This document shows, one piece after another, positions 1-6,579 of a stretch of DNA of 7,270 nucleotides. The position numbers were made by a program, and so were the translations under genes. The notes under the pieces are model-generated. The model worked only from the letters and a program-made list of their open reading frames with translations. It ran no database searches and had not been told where the DNA came from. The stretch's first letter is position 1; every line of letters begins with the position of its first letter. This DNA comes from Desulfobacteraceae bacterium. Lineage in GTDB: Bacteria; Desulfobacterota; Desulfobacteria; Desulfobacterales; Desulfobacteraceae. Location: positions 1-7,270 of the forward strand of contig JAGLLQ010000034.1 in NCBI GenBank assembly GCA_023140455.1. The letters are read 5' to 3'.

Positions 1-3000
1 GCAAGCTCAACTGCTATATGGACAGGAGTTATTCCAAAAGATTTATTTCTTGAAAGTCCCTGAATACATGAAGGGCAATTTGTCAGAATTTTATTTTCAG
101 CTTTTGGATCGCTTATAAATGATTGAATGGATTTAGATTTTCTTTCCAGCATGGCAGCAGATATATCAGGCCTGGAGATTGCCATTGTTCCAGCCTCAGA
201 GCAGCAAAATGGAATAGATTGAACTTTGATATTGTTATTTTTTGTTAAAATGTCAACTCCCCAGCCTGAAAGAGAATCATGACATGGCGCATGGTAAAAA
301 CAATTATCTTTTATTGAGGCTTTCTTGTCTATTTGTAATATAAACTTACTGATATCTTGTATTTTGCAATGAAATATTGAACTGATATCAAGCTCCTTCA
401 GCGATTCTTTACAGGTTCCGCAACTGATTATACACGCGTCAAAATCAAGATCATTAAACATTCTTTTAATTTGAGAAAAAATAATTATGTCGCTTAAAAT
501 GATACGATCGAACTGATCTTTTTTTGCATTTATTTTAGCAGGGAATCCGCAACATAGAAATGGGGGCGGAAGAATAACTCTTACTGAGTTTTTCAAGAGG
601 AGATAGATTGATGCCTTGCCAATATCAGAGAACAGTCTTTCACTGCCACAGCCAGGGAAATAGAAGACTGTATGCTTTGCTTCCTGCTCAGGTTCTAAAA
701 GGATTGCCTGATCACCTTCACATTCTCTAAGCATTGAATATAATGTTTTTGAAGGTATTATAGGTCCGGGTGCTTTTAAAAGTAAAAATGGTTTTTTCTG
801 CTTAAAAGATTTGATATCAGGTATAAGGGAGAGAACCTTTGCACCTGCTCTCTGGACTTTACTTCCGATATTGAGTAAACCAAATCTCAAGATAGAATTT
901 ACAAGCCTGTTAGTTGAAGCTAAATAATTCAGGGATAAATTGGTTAAAAAAGGTGTCTTTTTATAATTGTTTTCAGCCAGGATCTCTCTTGCTGCTACGG
1001 TAATTTCTCCAAGGTCAATATTAACCGGGCAGTTTGATAAACACTTGTGGCAGGTTGTACAGTGATCTGCAATCTCTTCAAGGTATTTTAGAATATATAA
1101 TTTGGTGGAATGCCTTCTCTGTGTAATGTACAATAAGGCTTCAATTAAGTACGTTATTCCCATATTTTTATTTCTGGGATGGAAAAAAAGATTTTTCTTT
1201 GGATAAAAAGTAGGGCAGTCTGTTTTGCATCGTCCACATTTAACACAATTTTCAATTTTTGTTGCAAGTAATTCTAAATCACCATATTTTAAAATATTTG
1301 CCTCGAATTCCAGGATATTAAATGATGGTGTATAAAGTGTATTAAGAAGAGATGTTCTTGTAAGTTTATTCGGGTTTATGACTCCTTGTGGATCTATTTC
1401 GGCTTTATACTCCAGAAACTCTTGTAATCTTTGGTCAGGCAGATGCTGTATTTTGGTTATGCCAATCCCATGTTCACCTGATACAGCACCACCAAATTCA
1501 ACTGCTTTTTCCATGATATTATTAGCAGTAAGAGAAGCTCTTTGCATCATTTCTCTGTCATTTGACATTAGCGGGATGTTGACATGGATATTACCGTCTC
1601 CTGCATGCATGTGTGTTGCAATGATAATGAGTCTTGCTTTGCTCTCTTTATAGATTTTTTTTATATTTGCAGTAATAAGACTATACCCACGCATGATTTT
1701 AAGCAGTTCTTTCAGAAATGTATTTGAATGGGTCTCCTGATCTATTGTACTTCTGGTTGCAGTATCAATAATGTTCAGCTCTTTTACTGCTATATCTATT
1801 GAAAGAGATACTTTTGCACTAAACCATTCAATATCCTCTAAAGGTACTGCAATCTCAAGGTATGTAACAAGGTTTTTTATAATGCTTTTACAATTATATC
1901 TTTTTTCTTCTAAGTTATATCTGTCAATATATTCCGCAAAATCCGCAAGAGCATCAATTGGTATTACTATATCTTCGTTTAATTTAAAGGCATTTGTATG
2001 GGCTGCTATGGCACCAAGCCTTTTTCTATCACTCCAGAATCTTTGTGCTTCTTTTCTATCTCTTGCTGTTGTTATTTGTGTGTGTTCATATGATTGTAAG
2101 ATTTGTTCAAGTGTTTCAATGCCCAGATTGAGTGCTTCTATATGATTTGCAACCATATCTACCAGTAAAACAGCCTTAAGATTGCCTGTCCCAGCAGCTT
2201 TTGCCTTATAATCAATTGCTTTTATATACTCTTCATCAAAATGTTCCAATGCCATTAATGCAGGTTCGTTTTCATGTTTTTTAAAGGCATATGATATTGC
2301 AGTAATTACTTTTCCTGCCTCTGCCATATTATTTCCGAAAAACTCAATACAGAATGTCTTTTTTAAGTTATATTCCGGATGAAGAATAAATTCAGCAGAT
2401 GTGATAATGCCGTCACATCCTTCTTTTTGAATTCCAGGGAGTCCTTTCAGCCATTTATTGGTTACATCTTTTCCTAGGCCTTTTTTTCTTATTTCATTGC
2501 CTTCAATAGAGATTTCTCTCAAAAGATTATTGTCTTGATCTTTTATTAAAAATGATACTGTATCACTATGAAGTATTTTTCTTAGCGGGTGATTTTTTCT
2601 TTCAACATTCAAAGATATATTGCCAGGCATTGTGATTTTGTAAGAAAAAATATTGTCTATGGCTGTTCCCCATAGAACCGCAGTTTTACCGCCGGCATTT
2701 TCAGCTATATTCCCACCAATAGTGCACGCCCATGCACTGGTTGGGTCTGTTGCAAAAATTAAATTTTTTGCTTTAGCATATTTGATGGCATCTTCTGTAA
2801 TAACACCTGCTTCAACTTCAATTACAGGAAAGCCTTTGTTTGTGATATTATTTTTTTTGTATGAAATACCCTGTATTCTATTAAGTTTTTCAGTGTTTAC
2901 CATTATGCAGTGCTTGGAAAGAGGAATTGCTCCGCCAGTGAGTCCTGTCCCACCACCTCGTGGTATCAGCCTCATGCCTAATTTTGAAATTGCTGCAATA

Positions 3001-3530
3001 AGAGGGGCGACCTGGGATTCTTTATAGGGTCGAACAATAACAGCTGGCGTGTAGAGCCTCCAGTCAGTTGCATCTGTAATATGAGAAGTAATGTTAAACG
3101 GGTCAAAATATATGTTGTCTTTCCCAACAATTGGCCCAAGTTCTTTATTAATAAGTTTCTGGTACGAAAAAGTAGATTTGATTCTTTTTCGAAGTTTTTT
3201 AAGATACAGCCTGCATTCTTTAATTACCCAGTCAACATCTTTGTCACCGGAATTGTTTTGAATTATGTTAAGGTCTTTTTCAAAGGCCTGGAAGAATTTT
3301 ATTCTTTCAAGGGGATCATCTGCAAGTTTTTGAAAAATAAAAGGATTTCGTTCAATAATGAACATGTCTCCCATAAATCTGTTAAGTAATCTGGCTGATC
3401 TTCCAGTTGCTCTTTTGGGGCGAAGTATTTCAATAACCTGAACCATTTCTGGTCCAAAAAGGTGCTCAATGACCTGATTATCTTCTGCTGATGTATAGTT
3501 ATATGGTATTTCCCGGTAGCTTTCAGGCAT
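1..3530 (-). CDS. Large FAD/FMN-binding oxidoreductase with Fe-S and CCG cysteine modules (DUF3683-type), 3' end missing
   Basis: Open on the minus strand for 1176 codons from ATG 3530 to the window edge, so the C-terminus is cut. The start follows AGGA (3539-3536) with 5-nt spacing and gives the family-like N-terminus REIPYNYTS (residues 6-14) and TGRSARLL (42-49). The order that follows is: FAD-binding PCMH domain, with PRGGGTGLTGG (190-200) and DPTSAWACTIGGNIAENAGG (262-281); FAD-oxidase C-terminal domain, with HMHAGDGNIHVN (640-651) and GGAVSGEHGIG (680-690); two clusters with cysteines 762/765/768/772 and 824/827/830/834; then two CCG-like modules, with CCGFP (993-997), CGTC (1037-1040), PCHDSL (1082-1087), CCSEAG (1109-1114) and CPSC (1152-1155). 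From family knowledge this is a cytoplasmic or membrane-peripheral 2-hydroxyacid (D-lactate/glycolate-like) dehydrogenase that passes electrons from FAD through Fe-S centres. The substrate cannot be read from the sequence. All recognisable motifs are intact. It lies 34 bp downstream of prfC and is probably co-transcribed. Assignment to the DUF3683 family is from memory of its N-terminal motif. Confidence 0.93.
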   Translation of the reverse strand, partial: MPESYREIPYNYTSAEDNQVIEHLFGPEMVQVIEILRPKRATGRSARLLNRFMGDMFIIERNPFIFQKLADDPLERIKFFQAFEKDLNIIQNNSGDKDVDWVIKECRLYLKKLRKRIKSTFSYQKLINKELGPIVGKDNIYFDPFNITSHITDATDWRLYTPAVIVRPYKESQVAPLIAAISKLGMRLIPRGGGTGLTGGAIPLSKHCIMVNTEKLNRIQGISYKKNNITNKGFPVIEVEAGVITEDAIKYAKAKNLIFATDPTSAWACTIGGNIAENAGGKTAVLWGTAIDNIFSYKITMPGNISLNVERKNHPLRKILHSDTVSFLIKDQDNNLLREISIEGNEIRKKGLGKDVTNKWLKGLPGIQKEGCDGIITSAEFILHPEYNLKKTFCIEFFGNNMAEAGKVITAISYAFKKHENEPALMALEHFDEEYIKAIDYKAKAAGTGNLKAVLLVDMVANHIEALNLGIETLEQILQSYEHTQITTARDRKEAQRFWSDRKRLGAIAAHTNAFKLNEDIVIPIDALADFAEYIDRYNLEEKRYNCKSIIKNLVTYLEIAVPLEDIEWFSAKVSLSIDIAVKELNIIDTATRSTIDQETHSNTFLKELLKIMRGYSLITANIKKIYKESKARLIIIATHMHAGDGNIHVNIPLMSNDREMMQRASLTANNIMEKAVEFGGAVSGEHGIGITKIQHLPDQRLQEFLEYKAEIDPQGVINPNKLTRTSLLNTLYTPSFNILEFEANILKYGDLELLATKIENCVKCGRCKTDCPTFYPKKNLFFHPRNKNMGITYLIEALLYITQRRHSTKLYILKYLEEIADHCTTCHKCLSNCPVNIDLGEITVAAREILAENNYKKTPFLTNLSLNYLASTNRLVNSILRFGLLNIGSKVQRAGAKVLSLIPDIKSFKQKKPFLLLKAPGPIIPSKTLYSMLRECEGDQAILLEPEQEAKHTVFYFPGCGSERLFSDIGKASIYLLLKNSVRVILPPPFLCCGFPAKINAKKDQFDRIILSDIIIFSQIKRMFNDLDFDACIISCGTCKESLKELDISSIFHCKIQDISKFILQIDKKASIKDNCFYHAPCHDSLSGWGVDILTKNNNIKVQSIPFCCSEAGTMAISRPDISAAMLERKSKSIQSFISDPKAENKILTNCPSCIQGLSRNKSFGITPVHIAVEL

Positions 3531-3564
3531 TTTTTTCCTAAACTGTATCTGTTAATTGTATTGA

Positions 3565-5175
3565 TTAATTATGTTCTCTTGATTTGTGAAAATTGATTTG
3601 GGGCCATTCATCTATTGCAAAACCAAGCTGGAATTCACTTGTTGTTAAGTATGTCAGCCATCCTTCAGAATCAATTGCAAGGTCGGGTTCATTGCTGTTT
3701 TTAAATTTTTTTAACATATTTTCATCATCACATGTAATCCATCTTGCAACGGAGAGGTCCACCTGCTCATATCCTGCATTGACATTATATTCAGCTTTTA
3801 ACCTTTCCATGGTGACATCAAACTGGAGAACTCCAACTGCCCCAAGGATATAATTATTATTAATCAATGGTCTGAATACCTGAATAGTTCCTTCTTCAGA
3901 TAATTGAGTTAAACCTTTTTGAAGAGCTTTGGCTTTCATGGGATCTTTTAAGATTACTCTTTGAAATTGTTCAGGAGCAAAATTAGGGATACCTAAAAAT
4001 TTTAAAGGTTCTTTCTCACTGAATGTATCGCCAATTTTAATTGTCCCATGATTGTGTATACCAATAATATCTCCTGGATATGCCTCTTCGATATTACTTC
4101 TTTCCCTTGCTAAAAATATTGTTGCATTGGCAATTTTTATATCTTTTTCAATCCTGTGATGCCGTACTTTCATGCCTTTTGTATATTTCCCGGAACAAAT
4201 TCTGAAAAAGGCAATTCTGTCACGGTGTTCAGGATCCATATTGGCCTGAATTTTAAAAGTAAAACCTGAAAAGCTTTTTTCATGGGGATCAACATCCCTT
4301 GATTCAGCAGGCCGTTTGCCTGGCGCAGGAGCAACTTTAACAAACGAATCAAGCATCTCTCTTACACCAAAATTATTAATGGCACTTCCGAAAAAGACTG
4401 GTGTTTGCGTACCATTGAGGAACAGGTCAAGTTCAAACGGGTCAGCAGCACCTTCAATAAGCTCTACATCATCTCTTAACTCATCTGCCTTTGTGCCCCC
4501 GATAGCTTCATCAAGTCTCGTGTCTGAAAGATCATTTATAATGATGCCATCATTGTTTTTTGGAGTATAGCCTGGTGAAAAAAGTCCAAGTTCATTTGAT
4601 TTAAAATTATAAACGCCTTTAAAGTTTTTCCCCATTCCTATGGGCCATGTAAAAGGTGTGCATTCTATCTGGAGTTTATCTTCTATATCTGCAAAGATTT
4701 CAAGAGGTTCTAGTCCCTCCCTGTCAAGTTTGTTAATAAATGTGATTATGGGAGTATTCCTCATTCTACAAACTTCCATGAGCTTTCTTGTCTGGGGTTC
4801 AACTCCTTTTGCACTATCTATTATCATTACAGCGCAGTCCACAGCTGTGAGAACCCGATAGGTATCTTCAGAAAAGTCTTGATGTCCAGGAGTGTCAAGG
4901 AGGTTTATTTCGTACCCATTGTAATTAAATTTCATTACAGAAGAAGAAACACTGATCCCTCTTTTTTGTTCAATGGATAGAAAATCACTTGTGGCTTTTT
5001 TACTTGTTTTTCTTGACTTTACAGCACCAGCCTGTTGAATTACCCCTCCAAATAAAAGAAGTTTTTCTGTAAGTGTTGTCTTCCCGGCATCAGGGTGACT
5101 TATTATTGCAAATGTTCGCCTTATTTTAATATTATTGGCAAGTTCGGTTTTTATATTTGGTGTTGTTACTTCCAT
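3565..5175 (-). CDS. prfC: Peptide chain release factor 3 (RF3), translational GTPase
   Basis: This is a 536-residue cytoplasmic GTPase, close to the 529 residues of E. coli RF3. RF3 drives RF1/RF2 off the ribosome after peptide release. The GTPase motifs are complete: G1 SHPDAGKT (26-33), switch region RGISVSSSV (72-80), G3 DTPGH (94-98), G4 NKLD (148-151) and G5 GSA (263-265). The G1 context plus [16 protein letters not shown] (61-76) is the RF3 signature and separates it from EF-G, as does the short length without EF-G domains IV and V. Residues from about 290 on form the beta-barrel and C-terminal domains, including [10 protein letters not shown] (447-456 approx.). The ATG at 5175 is preceded by AGGG (5183-5180) four bases upstream, a reasonable ribosome binding site. 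The stop TAA lies 34 bp before the start of the FAD oxidoreductase on the same strand, with no terminator between them, so the two probably form one transcript. No functional link between the products is evident. Confidence 0.97.
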   Translation of the reverse strand: MEVTTPNIKTELANNIKIRRTFAIISHPDAGKTTLTEKLLLFGGVIQQAGAVKSRKTSKKATSDFLSIEQKRGISVSSSVMKFNYNGYEINLLDTPGHQDFSEDTYRVLTAVDCAVMIIDSAKGVEPQTRKLMEVCRMRNTPIITFINKLDREGLEPLEIFADIEDKLQIECTPFTWPIGMGKNFKGVYNFKSNELGLFSPGYTPKNNDGIIINDLSDTRLDEAIGGTKADELRDDVELIEGAADPFELDLFLNGTQTPVFFGSAINNFGVREMLDSFVKVAPAPGKRPAESRDVDPHEKSFSGFTFKIQANMDPEHRDRIAFFRICSGKYTKGMKVRHHRIEKDIKIANATIFLARERSNIEEAYPGDIIGIHNHGTIKIGDTFSEKEPLKFLGIPNFAPEQFQRVILKDPMKAKALQKGLTQLSEEGTIQVFRPLINNNYILGAVGVLQFDVTMERLKAEYNVNAGYEQVDLSVARWITCDDENMLKKFKNSNEPDLAIDSEGWLTYLTTSEFQLGFAIDEWPQINFHKSREHN

Positions 5176-5339
5176 TTAGCCCTTTTAATTATTCAATATG
5201 TTCATATAAAGAGATCCTTCCAAAACGATTTAAGGAAACTAGATTAAATATCATGCTGTCAATAAAAAAGCAAAGTTTTCTTGATATGAATCAATATTTC
5301 CCATAAGAAAATTTATAGGATAGTGGTAAATCAGGCTAA

Positions 5340-5358
5340 ACTTCTGATTGACTTCTGA
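5340..5358. repeat. Direct repeat ACTTCTGA, two copies 11 bp apart
   Basis: ACTTCTGA occurs at 5340-5347 and again at 5351-5358, separated by TTG. The 11-bp period is about one helical turn, as in some regulator binding sites. The repeats are short and AT-rich sequence produces such matches by chance, so a function is only a guess. Confidence 0.35.
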
Positions 5359-5383
5359 GGTTTCGTATTGTATTGACAAACAA

Positions 5384-5407
5384 GGAAAAGTCAATAGGGA
5401 CTTTCCC
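5384..5407. repeat. Imperfect inverted repeat GGAAAAGTC / GACTTTCCC
   Basis: The arms at 5384-5392 and 5399-5407 pair over 9 bp with one A/C mismatch and a 6-nt loop. It lies about 100 bp upstream of fosX and overlaps the region downstream of the TTGACA at 5373-5378. It could be an operator or a small RNA hairpin. There is no T-run on either side, so a terminator is unlikely. Confidence 0.35.
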
Positions 5408-5444
5408 ACGTTTGAATACTAATATCACAATAGATAGAAAAGTT

Positions 5445-5472
5445 TTCCATAGTATATAGGTGGTATATGGAA
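5445..5472. repeat. Inverted repeat TTCCATA / TATGGAA upstream of fosX
   Basis: Perfect 7-bp arms at 5445-5451 and 5466-5472 flank a 14-bp TA-rich spacer. The centre is about 48 bp upstream of the fosX start, a plausible position for an operator or promoter-proximal binding site. Nothing identifies the binding protein. Confidence 0.35.
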
Positions 5473-5506
5473 TTTTTTCTATTTATTAACATTGATATAA
5501 CTAGAA

Positions 5507-5908
5507 ATGGAAATACAAGAATTAAGTCATATCACATTAATTGTGAAAGATATTCAAAAAACAGCTAAAGTATTTTGTGATATATTTGGTGCAAAAGAAA
5601 TATATGATAGCAAGAGTAAAAACTATTCAATTTCACGGGAAAAATATTTTTTGGTTGGGAATCTTTGGATAGTGATAATGGAAGGAGAATCGACAGAACG
5701 CTCATATCGCCATATAGCCTTTAGAGTTGCTGAAAAAGACTTACCTATTCTTAGAGTAAAGTTGGAAGAACTTGGTTGTGAAATCAAACCTTCTAGAGCA
5801 AGGATTGAAGGCGAAGGAAAATCTTTGTATTTTTATGATTATGATAATAATCTTTATGAATTACATTCAGGGACATTACAGCAAAGGCTTAAGAAATATG
5901 AGTTATAA
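5507..5908 (+). CDS. fosX: FosX-type fosfomycin resistance epoxide hydrolase
   Basis: This 133-residue protein has the length of Listeria FosX and reads like it from end to end (SHITLIVKD, SREKYFLVGNLWIVIMEGES, EGEGKSLYFYDYDNN, YELHSGTLQQRL). FosX belongs to the vicinal oxygen chelate/glyoxalase superfamily. It is a cytoplasmic Mn(II)-dependent homodimer that adds water to the oxirane of fosfomycin and so inactivates it. The expected metal ligands are present as H8, H69 and E118. E45, in SREK, matches the general-base glutamate (E44 in Listeria) that distinguishes hydrolytic FosX from the thiol-transferring FosA and FosB. One residue is missing after GES relative to Listeria, and the N-terminus is one longer. 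No Shine-Dalgarno precedes the ATG. A -10-like TATAAC at 5496-5501 ends 5 bp before it, which would fit leaderless translation. The stop TAA lies inside the left core TTATAAC of the attC-like site that follows, as is common for integron cassette genes. Resistance activity itself is inferred. Confidence 0.92.
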   Translation: MEIQELSHITLIVKDIQKTAKVFCDIFGAKEIYDSKSKNYSISREKYFLVGNLWIVIMEGESTERSYRHIAFRVAEKDLPILRVKLEELGCEIKPSRARIEGEGKSLYFYDYDNNLYELHSGTLQQRLKKYEL

Positions 5909-6033
5909 CTTGTCGTTTCACTGGATTGCAGGGGTCTCAGACGCTTTGCAAGGCTCTGGTTTAAAAAACATTATTATCACGAACAAGTTCTCTGGCCCCC
6001 CCCCCCTCTGTAACTAGTGAACTTGTGTTGAAC
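5903..6033 (+). other. attC-like integron recombination site after fosX
   Basis: This is a 131-bp imperfect palindrome. The left core TTATAAC (5903-5909) contains the fosX stop codon, and the right core GTTGAAC (6027-6033) fits GTTRRRY exactly. Inner arms 5917-5924 (TTCACTGG) and 6014-6021 (CTAGTGAA) pair. The stem continues as 5926-5934 (TTGCAGGGG) with 6005-6013 (CCTCTGTAA). In total this gives 17 bp including three G-T wobbles, with a single extrahelical A at 5925. Unpaired spacers of 7 nt (5910-5916) and 5 nt (6022-6026) separate arms from cores. This matches the R''-L''-L'-R' design of attC sites, whose folded bottom strand is recognised by the integrase. The left core fits the RYYYAAC consensus only in its AAC end. 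The interior includes a C11 run and a GAAC-AA-GTTC palindrome (5981-5990). Confidence 0.72.
5996..6006. repeat. Run of 11 cytosines inside the attC-like site
   Basis: An uninterrupted C11 tract follows GG, in otherwise AT-rich DNA, 39 bp upstream of the GNAT start. Its last two bases take part in the predicted attC stem opposite GGGG (5931-5934). Such tracts are prone to replication slippage and to sequencing length error. It is outside any gene, so slippage would not change a reading frame. Confidence 0.9.
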
Positions 6034-6573
6034 AAATAAAAACAATGAAAATACGACAAGCAACACAAAGAGATTTTCAAAAGATTGCAACTCTTCATGC
6101 CAATAGTTGGAAGGACTCTTACTCGGATATCTTATCTGAAGAATTCATGGAAAAGCAAATTGATCGAAGTTTAGAACAGCATTGGAGGGAAATCAAAATA
6201 CAGAAACAAGATATAGTATTGGTTGCTGAAGAAGATTCACTGATTGGATTTATTGCAGTTTGGTGTAGACCGACTGCGTTTATAGAGAATTTACATGTAA
6301 GATTATTACAAAGGTCTAAAAGAGTGGGGTCTGCCTTAATGAAAGCAGTAGCCAAAGAATTAATCACCAAAGGGCATAAAACCGCTTATCTTTGGGTCTT
6401 TGAAAGTAATAAAAAAGCCATACTATTTTATGAGAAATTAGGTGGCAGACAGAAAGAACAATCTATGAAAAATATATTTGGATACAAGGTGTTAAGTCGG
6501 AAAATTGCATGGGATGACCTCACACTGATATATAAAAATCAATAAAAGTGTTTTACCAGCAAACCGCTTTGCG
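6028..6573 (+). mobile_element. Putative integron gene cassette carrying the GNAT acetyltransferase
   Basis: The limits are inferred from recombination between G and TT of the right cores GTTGAAC (6027-6033) and GTTGTGT (6573-6579). The gene starts 17 nt after the left limit, typical of a cassette. The weak point is the 3' end. Only 27 bp separate the stop codon from the next core, and no left core complementary to the cassette start (expected GTTCAAC) is visible there. The cassette's own attC therefore seems truncated, and the cassette may no longer be mobile alone. Confidence 0.45.
6045..6545 (+). CDS. GNAT family N-acetyltransferase
   Basis: This is a 166-residue single-domain protein of normal GNAT length. 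GNAT enzymes transfer the acetyl group of acetyl-CoA to an amine. Here the acceptor is unknown; cassette-borne members range from antibiotic acetyltransferases to protein or small-molecule modifiers. The N-terminal strand MKIRQATQRDFQKIATLHANSW (split as residues 1-9 and 10-22) is typical. Motif A covers about 80-100 (ENLHV, then QRSKRVGSALM), and motif B is AYLWVFESNKKAILFYEKLGG (114-134 approx.), with Y129 at the position of the usual general acid. One oddity is that the acetyl-CoA pyrophosphate loop Q/R-x-x-G-x-G/A reads R90-S-K-R93-V-G95, so the first glycine is replaced by arginine. The ATG follows an A-rich stretch without a Shine-Dalgarno. It lies 12 bp after the attC-like right core of the preceding site, and the next gene is on the same strand. 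Confidence 0.85.
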   Translation: MKIRQATQRDFQKIATLHANSWKDSYSDILSEEFMEKQIDRSLEQHWREIKIQKQDIVLVAEEDSLIGFIAVWCRPTAFIENLHVRLLQRSKRVGSALMKAVAKELITKGHKTAYLWVFESNKKAILFYEKLGGRQKEQSMKNIFGYKVLSRKIAWDDLTLIYKNQ

Positions 6574-6579
6574 TTGTGT
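6558..6579 (+). other. Probable remnant or right end of an attC site (core GTTGTGT)
   Basis: The short gap between the GNAT gene and the membrane gene holds GTTGTGT (6573-6579). It is the exact reverse complement of ACACAAC (7140-7146) at the left end of the next attC-like site, as expected for the two ends of one cassette. Just before it lies a perfect hairpin GCAAA-CCGC-TTTGC (6559-6572). No full left half of an attC is present, so this looks like a truncated site. The core deviates from GTTRRRY at one position (T at the second R). Confidence 0.5.

Larger units (their letters stand above)
5176..5506. other. Divergent intergenic region between prfC and fosX
   Basis: These 331 bp are very AT-rich and contain no open reading frame that resembles a gene. 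They should hold the prfC promoter. A consensus TTGACA lies on the minus strand at 5262-5257, but the best -10 about 15 bp downstream (TAGTTT) is poor, so I do not call a promoter. A plus-strand TTGACA at 5373-5378 also lacks a convincing -10. Several short repeats cluster at 5340-5472 and are listed separately. A perfect hairpin TTGAT-ATGA-ATCAA lies at 5281-5294 but has no following T-run, so it is not a terminator. No integrase gene is present, and no convincing attI or attC core was found upstream of fosX. Confidence 0.6.

Noticed and set aside
1378..3389. Plus-strand open frames at 1378-1653, 1771-2145, 2653-3027 and 3081-3389
   Set aside because: They lie antisense to the FAD oxidoreductase, whose minus-strand frame translates into conserved motifs throughout. 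Their own products resemble nothing and lack ribosome binding sites.
3593..4861. Open frames overlapping prfC (plus 3593-3853, 4316-4570, 4640-4861; minus 4170-4352)
   Set aside because: All fall inside the complete RF3 gene in other frames and are low-complexity shadows.
5257..5262. TTGACA on the minus strand as the prfC promoter (and plus-strand TTGACA at 5373)
   Set aside because: Both have a perfect -35 hexamer but no acceptable -10 at 16-18 bp spacing, so no promoter was called.
5772..6017. 81-codon plus-strand frame across the fosX 3' end
   Set aside because: It is the +1 shadow of fosX and then runs through the attC-like site and the C11 run. There is no recognisable protein.
6491..6499. 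GTTAAGTCG inside the GNAT gene, identical over 9 bases to the right core at 7224-7232
   Set aside because: It is in coding sequence specifying the C-terminal part of the enzyme, with no attC arms nearby. Probably chance.
6559..6572. GCAAA-CCGC-TTTGC hairpin as a terminator of the GNAT gene
   Set aside because: The stem has only 5 bp and is followed by GTTGTG, not a T-run. It fits better as part of an attC end.
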